Source of the DNA: JAQWCH01 sp050952725
GTDB taxonomy: Bacteria; Bacillota_I; Bacilli_A; RFN20; CAG-826
Assembly (NCBI GenBank): GCA_050952725.1
Contig: JBMNLN010000001.1
Span: 868,001-932,000 of the forward strand
DNA: 64,000 nt
Reading direction: 5' to 3'
Positions 60,373-64,000 of this stretch are shown here, in pieces. The notes under the pieces are model-generated. The model was not told where the DNA came from and made no database searches. It saw only the letters and a program-made list of their open reading frames with translations. A program made the position numbers and the translations under genes. Each line of letters opens with the position of its first letter. Position 1 is the stretch's first letter.

Positions 60373-61465
60373 TGAAATTAAATTAAAAGAAAGCGGGAAA
60401 ATTAGTCGTCTGACGAATAAGACTTTTCAATTTCCCCCTTCAGTCGGAGAAGGATTCTTTACTGCGAATTATTTCCTCAAAGCGCAAAGAATTGTCCGAG
60501 AAAATTGCCCAGGCCATCGGGTCACCTGTCAATGGTTTCAACGCCGGGACGGGGCGATGGTTTGCGGTTTAGATGAAGTAATCGCTTTAGTGCACACCTT
60601 TGCGCATAATCCCGAGGACTTAGAAATTTACGCCTTAAATGATGGAGATCTTGTCAACAATGAAGAAGCGGTGTTGACCATTACTGGTCGTTATGAAGAT
60701 TTTGGTTTCTTGGAGAGTTTAATCGATGGTATTCTCTCGCGGCGATCTTCAATCGCGACTAATGTCTATGAAGTGATCAAAGTCAGCAACGGCAAAGCCA
60801 TCTTTTCGATGGCCGATCGCCAAGATGATTATCTAACCCAAATCGGTGATGGCTATGCAACCTATGTCGCGGGGATTAAAGTTGTTTCCACTGACGCCCA
60901 AGGTTATTGGTATAACGGTCGAGGCGGCGGGACGATGCCTCATGCTTTGATACAAATTTGCAATGGCGATTTAATTAAAGCGTGCGAGATGTATCTTGCC
61001 ACTTATCCTGATGAAAAAGTATGCGCTTTAATCGATTACCATAATGATTGTGTCAAGGAAGCGGTGAGGGTTGCTAAGCATTTTGGCAAACGCCTTGGCG
61101 CAGTTCGCCTCGATACCTCAAAGAAGTTAATCGATAAGTATTTTGATGATAAGGACACCTCGGGATTTGATCCACATGGGGTATGTAAAGAACTGGTTTT
61201 TGCGGTCAGAGACGCTCTTGATCAAGTCGGGGCGACGCATGTGAAAATCGTGGTTAGTTCGGGTTTTAATCGAGAAAAAATCGCCGAATTCGAAAAAGCT
61301 GGTACGCCAGTTGATACCTATGGAGTCGGAACGGCTTTTTGTAAAAATGATACGTGTGGCTTCACAGGTGATTTGGTCGTTCTCGACGGAAAAAAACAAG
61401 CTAAAATTGGCCGGGATTTATACCCGAATCCCCGTTTAAAAAAAGTCCCATTTCCGATTTATTAA
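60365..61465 (+). CDS. Nicotinate phosphoribosyltransferase
   Basis: 366 aa. Converts nicotinate and PRPP to nicotinate mononucleotide, salvaging NAD. The barrel carries RRSSIATNVYEV, GGGTMPHALIQ, GAVRLDTSKK, IVVSSGFNREKI and DTYGVGTAFC, characteristic of the QPRTase-like group found in Mollicutes and Bacilli. The ATG follows GGAGG by 8 nt inside ytpR; an upstream frame is rejected. Confidence 0.9.
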   Translation: MFDEIKLKESGKISRLTNKTFQFPPSVGEGFFTANYFLKAQRIVRENCPGHRVTCQWFQRRDGAMVCGLDEVIALVHTFAHNPEDLEIYALNDGDLVNNEEAVLTITGRYEDFGFLESLIDGILSRRSSIATNVYEVIKVSNGKAIFSMADRQDDYLTQIGDGYATYVAGIKVVSTDAQGYWYNGRGGGTMPHALIQICNGDLIKACEMYLATYPDEKVCALIDYHNDCVKEAVRVAKHFGKRLGAVRLDTSKKLIDKYFDDKDTSGFDPHGVCKELVFAVRDALDQVGATHVKIVVSSGFNREKIAEFEKAGTPVDTYGVGTAFCKNDTCGFTGDLVVLDGKKQAKIGRDLYPNPRLKKVPFPIY

Positions 61466-61487
61466 ACAAGTTACTAAAAATTTTAAA

Positions 61488-61501
61488 TGTAAGCATTTTC
61501 A
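61488..61501. promoter_or_regulatory. cre-like operator upstream of the LacI-family gene
   Basis: TGTAAGCATTTTCA matches the catabolite response element consensus TGWAANCGNTNWCA except that the central CG is CA. It lies about 30 bp before the -10 box of the regulator gene, a plausible place for autoregulation. Confidence 0.4.
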
Positions 61502-61532
61502 TTTTTCTCTTTTTTAATGTAAATTTTTTTCA

Positions 61533-61538
61533 TATAAT
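61533..61538 (+). promoter_or_regulatory. -10 box of the LacI-family/tyrS transcript
   Basis: TATAAT 26 nt before the ATG, leaving a leader with GAGGGGGGAA as a very strong ribosome binding site. Confidence 0.55.
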
Positions 61539-61564
61539 AAAAACAAGATGAGGGGGGAAATGTT

Positions 61565-62563
61565 ATGAATGACTACATCAAGGACCGTGTGACGATTTAT
61601 GAAGTCGCCAAAGCCTCGGGTTTTTCTTTAGCAACCGTTTCACGCGTAATCAATAACCACAGCAATGTTACAGAAAAAACGCGGAAAAAAGTTCAAGAGA
61701 CAATCGCCCGTCTTGGTTATAAGCCTTCAGCAGTCGCCCAAGCTTTAGCCACTAACCGCTCGACTACAATTGGCATCGTAATCCCGCGCGCAAACTATGT
61801 TTATATTTCCAACATGCTCAATGGCCTGACAGAAGCGGCGCGCGATCGCGGCTATGTCCTTTCGCTTTTTGTCACATCTCATAGCAAAGAAGAGGCGCTC
61901 TCAGCGATGAATAAGGTCATCACTTCTCACGTCGATGGGGCGATTATCTTTGATGATGAACTCGATGTGGGCGATGCGCAAAAAATCTCATCCTATCAAG
62001 TGCCCGTAATCGCCGTGAACAATAAAGTAACTGGTGATAAGGTCGCTTGTCTTACCTTTGGGTATGAGAATCTTTTACGTAGAATTCTGCGCGATTACTT
62101 TGAAAGTGGCGACAAAAAAATGTATTTTCTCCACGTCCATAATGCGGGGAGATTACTCGCGCGCATCGAACGGGCTTTTGTCGCGACTCATATTGAGGAT
62201 GGACGCAATTATGGCATCCTCAGTTGTGACGATTCGTATACGAAAACTTATCATGATTTCCTCGATTTCTTTAAGACGACAAAATCGGGATATTTCCTCG
62301 CTTATCGCGATTCGCTGGCCGCGGCGATTATCAATGCCGCGGGTGATTCCAATCTCCGCGTCCCCGAAGATGTCGAAGTGCTCTCAATTATTGGCACCAA
62401 ATACGCGAATATCCTCCGGCCCACTATCTCAAGTATGTATATCGATATGCAACTTGTGGGCCGAAAAGCGATGGAAATGCTGGCCGATTTAATGGAAAAC
62501 AAATTGGAAAAGAAGCAAATTAAAGTTGAATCCACCTTAATCAAACGCGATTCGACAATCTAA
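61565..62563 (+). CDS. LacI/GalR-family transcriptional regulator (CcpA-like)
   Basis: 332 aa. N-terminal HTH (VTIYEVAKASGFSLATVSRVI, hinge helix YKPSAVAQALATNRS) followed by a periplasmic-binding-protein-like sensor domain (IGIVIPRANYVYISNMLNGL to the C-terminus). It resembles CcpA in overall form, but the effector is not readable. A near-cre sequence lies upstream. Only 9 bp separate it from tyrS, so the two are probably cotranscribed. Confidence 0.85.
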   Translation: MNDYIKDRVTIYEVAKASGFSLATVSRVINNHSNVTEKTRKKVQETIARLGYKPSAVAQALATNRSTTIGIVIPRANYVYISNMLNGLTEAARDRGYVLSLFVTSHSKEEALSAMNKVITSHVDGAIIFDDELDVGDAQKISSYQVPVIAVNNKVTGDKVACLTFGYENLLRRILRDYFESGDKKMYFLHVHNAGRLLARIERAFVATHIEDGRNYGILSCDDSYTKTYHDFLDFFKTTKSGYFLAYRDSLAAAIINAAGDSNLRVPEDVEVLSIIGTKYANILRPTISSMYIDMQLVGRKAMEMLADLMENKLEKKQIKVESTLIKRDSTI

Positions 62564-62572
62564 GGAGATATC

Positions 62573-63826
62573 ATGAAAAACATTTACCGAGAATTGAAGT
62601 TGCGCGGATTAATCAAGGATTTCTCCAATGAAGAAGAAGTTGAGGAACTTCTTTCCAAGAAACAAACAATCTACTGTGGATTTGACCCGAGTGCAAAAAG
62701 CATGCATGTCGGAAATTTCGTAATGATCGCTCTTTTGATGCGATTACAACGCGCTGGTCACCGCGTGATTGCGGTGGTGGGAGGAGCCACGGGGATGGTC
62801 GGTGACCCCAGCGGTAAATCCAAGGAACGCAACTTACTCGATCAGACAACTTTACAAGAAAACACTGATGCAATTCGGAAGCAATTAGAACGCTTCATCG
62901 ATTTAACTGATCCAGAAAGAGGAGTAATCGTCAATAACTACGATTGGTTAGGCAAGATGAATTATCTCGATGTCCTTAGAGATTATGGGAAGTTTTTCTC
63001 GATCAATGCGATGTTGCAAAAAGATGCGGTTAGCTCGCGCATGGAAAGTGGAATTTCTTATACGGAATTTTCCTATATGATTTTACAATCGCTCGATTTT
63101 CTCCATCTTTTTCAAAAATATGGATGTCGTCTCCAAGTGGGGGGGAGCGACCAATGGGGCAATTTAGTCAGTGGTCTTGATTTAATTAAACGCGTCGCAG
63201 GCTCAGATACCCAAGTCGGGGTGATGACTTCGCACTTAATCACCAAAAGCGATGGGAGTAAATTCGGTAAATCCGAAGGGGGCGCCCTTTATTTAGATAA
63301 GGAATTAACTTCTCCCTATCAACTCTATCAATACTTTATTAATACTGGCGATGAAGATGCGGTTCATTACCTAAAAGTCTTTACCTTCCTTTCCTTAGCC
63401 GAAATTGAAAAGATTGCGACTGAGCATCAGAAAAATCTCGGTGCCCGCATCGCCCAAAAACGCCTTGCTTATGAAATCGTCAAAATTATTCATCATGAAG
63501 ATGAGGCCGAATCTGCCGTTCGGATGAGTGAAGTGCTTTTTTCTGGTGAAGTAAGTTCTCTCCGTCCAAGAGAAATCGATGAATTATTTAAAGAAGTTCG
63601 CTTTCTTGTTGCCGAACCCCTCTCTTTGATTGATGCACTAGTTTTAACCAACGGCGCCAAGAGCAAACGCGAAGCCCGGGAATTCATTCAAGGGAATTCA
63701 ATTCTCGTCAATGGTCATCGCATCAACGATTTGGAATTCATCGTCAAAAAAGAAAATGCCTTACATGCTCGTTATACCGTGATTCGGCGCGGCAAAAAGA
63801 ATTATTACTTAATTGAACATCAATAG
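62573..63826 (+). CDS. tyrS: Tyrosyl-tRNA synthetase
   Basis: 417 aa class I synthetase. YCGFDPSAKSMHVGNF contains the HIGH-type motif, KFGKS the KMSKS-type motif, LQSLDFLHLFQKYGCRLQVGGSDQWGN the tyrosine site, and the last 70 residues are an S4 RNA-binding domain. AAGGAG lies 6 nt before the ATG. Unlike leuS it has no T-box visible; expression appears to depend on the LacI-family gene promoter. Confidence 0.96.
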   Translation: MKNIYRELKLRGLIKDFSNEEEVEELLSKKQTIYCGFDPSAKSMHVGNFVMIALLMRLQRAGHRVIAVVGGATGMVGDPSGKSKERNLLDQTTLQENTDAIRKQLERFIDLTDPERGVIVNNYDWLGKMNYLDVLRDYGKFFSINAMLQKDAVSSRMESGISYTEFSYMILQSLDFLHLFQKYGCRLQVGGSDQWGNLVSGLDLIKRVAGSDTQVGVMTSHLITKSDGSKFGKSEGGALYLDKELTSPYQLYQYFINTGDEDAVHYLKVFTFLSLAEIEKIATEHQKNLGARIAQKRLAYEIVKIIHHEDEAESAVRMSEVLFSGEVSSLRPREIDELFKEVRFLVAEPLSLIDALVLTNGAKSKREAREFIQGNSILVNGHRINDLEFIVKKENALHARYTVIRRGKKNYYLIEHQ

Positions 63827-63834
63827 ATCAAATG

Positions 63835-63864
63835 AAAAGGATTGGCGAATTGCCAATCCTTTTT
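63835..63864. terminator. Bidirectional terminator between tyrS and rpsD
   Basis: AAAAGGATTGGC, loop GAATT, GCCAATCCTTTT plus a further T. Perfect 12 bp stem serving both converging genes. Confidence 0.92.
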
Positions 63865-63882
63865 AGTAAATCTCGGATGATT

Positions 63883-64000
63883 TTAGAGTAAACGGTTGTA
63901 GTATTCGATGATTTGCGCTTCGTTGATGTCTTGGGCGACTTCGCTGCGTTCAGGCAGTCTAGTAAATTCACCGACGATTTTTTCCTTGTCGACTTTGACG
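63883..64000 (-). CDS. rpsD: 30S ribosomal protein S4, C-terminal 39 codons
   Basis: Only the end of the gene is inside the window: VKVDKEKIVGEFTRLPERSE and then QDINEAQIIEYYNRLL with stop TAA. This is the conserved S4 C-terminus (FxRLPER..L...INE..IVE.YSR). The rest lies right of the window. Confidence 0.93.
   Translation of the reverse strand, partial: VKVDKEKIVGEFTRLPERSEVAQDINEAQIIEYYNRLL

Noticed and set aside
1..64000. Mycoplasma-type code with TGA as Trp
   Set aside because: Several genes, including rlmN, prkC and prpC, end at TGA in the expected place and Trp codons are TGG.
1..64000. CRISPR arrays, insertion sequences, prophage genes and rRNA genes
   Set aside because: No regularly spaced repeats, transposase or integrase-like frames, or rRNA sequences were seen in reading the window.

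Overview
The window looks like the chromosome of a low-to-moderate GC member of the Bacilli/Mollicutes side of the Firmicutes, for example an Acholeplasma/Izemoplasma/RF39/Erysipelotrichia-like bacterium. TGA is used as a stop and Trp is encoded by TGG, so this is the standard bacterial code and not a code-4 Mycoplasma. Supporting traits are the gmk-priA-rsmB-rlmN-prpC-prkC-rpe-rpmB order, a PrkC-type kinase without membrane or PASTA parts, a T-box on leuS, and a glgC-glgD-glgA glycogen operon. Genes are packed tightly, with many 1-26 bp overlaps and no gene-free stretch above 300 bp. The species cannot be named from the sequence.

Layout. 1-8 kb: enolase (cut by the left edge), two nucleotide-pool cleaners (a MutT-like Nudix protein and RdgB), a small kinase-like protein, a three-gene ABC-2 exporter, and a divergent PatB-type C-S lyase/RidA pair. 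8.0-9.8 kb: an accessory pocket with a decayed WYL-regulator remnant, an HTH-fused MntA/HepT toxin-antitoxin pair with two palindromic operators, and tRNA-Gly and tRNA-Asp. 9.8-15.4 kb: a CPBP-TraX-thioredoxin operon, YigZ, a proline-type aminopeptidase and glycerol kinase. 15.4-24.8 kb: AddB-AddA recombination nuclease, a DUF5677-like protein, a uridine-kinase-like nucleoside kinase and an MscS channel. 24.8-29.8 kb: two thioredoxin-like lipoproteins, pyrophosphatase, a choline-kinase-like protein, TrmL and RqcH. 29.8-39.9 kb: the gmk-to-rpmB housekeeping cluster, with def, fmt, rsgA and rpoZ absent from their usual places and an rsmB that appears catalytically dead. 40.4-45.9 kb: jetA-jetB-jetC, a Wadjet/MksFEB-type SMC complex with no JetD nuclease. 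46.0-50.4 kb: the glycogen operon and a YhhN-type membrane protein. 50.4-64 kb: T-box-leuS-tex, coaX with an ECF S component, pepV-trmB-M42 peptidase-ytpR-nicotinate phosphoribosyltransferase, a LacI-family regulator, tyrS, and the 3' end of rpsD at the right edge.

Most notable: (1) a JetABC operon that ends at its own terminator without jetD; (2) an intact RsmB-like gene in the conserved rsmB position in which both active-site cysteines are asparagine; (3) a recurrent promoter design in which the -10 hexamer sits exactly 6 nt before the ATG of genes lacking a Shine-Dalgarno sequence, predicting leaderless mRNAs, while neighbours use normal leaders; (4) an HTH-fused MntA with paired 15-bp palindromes upstream. 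All family names come from motif reading and recalled family knowledge; no database search was run.
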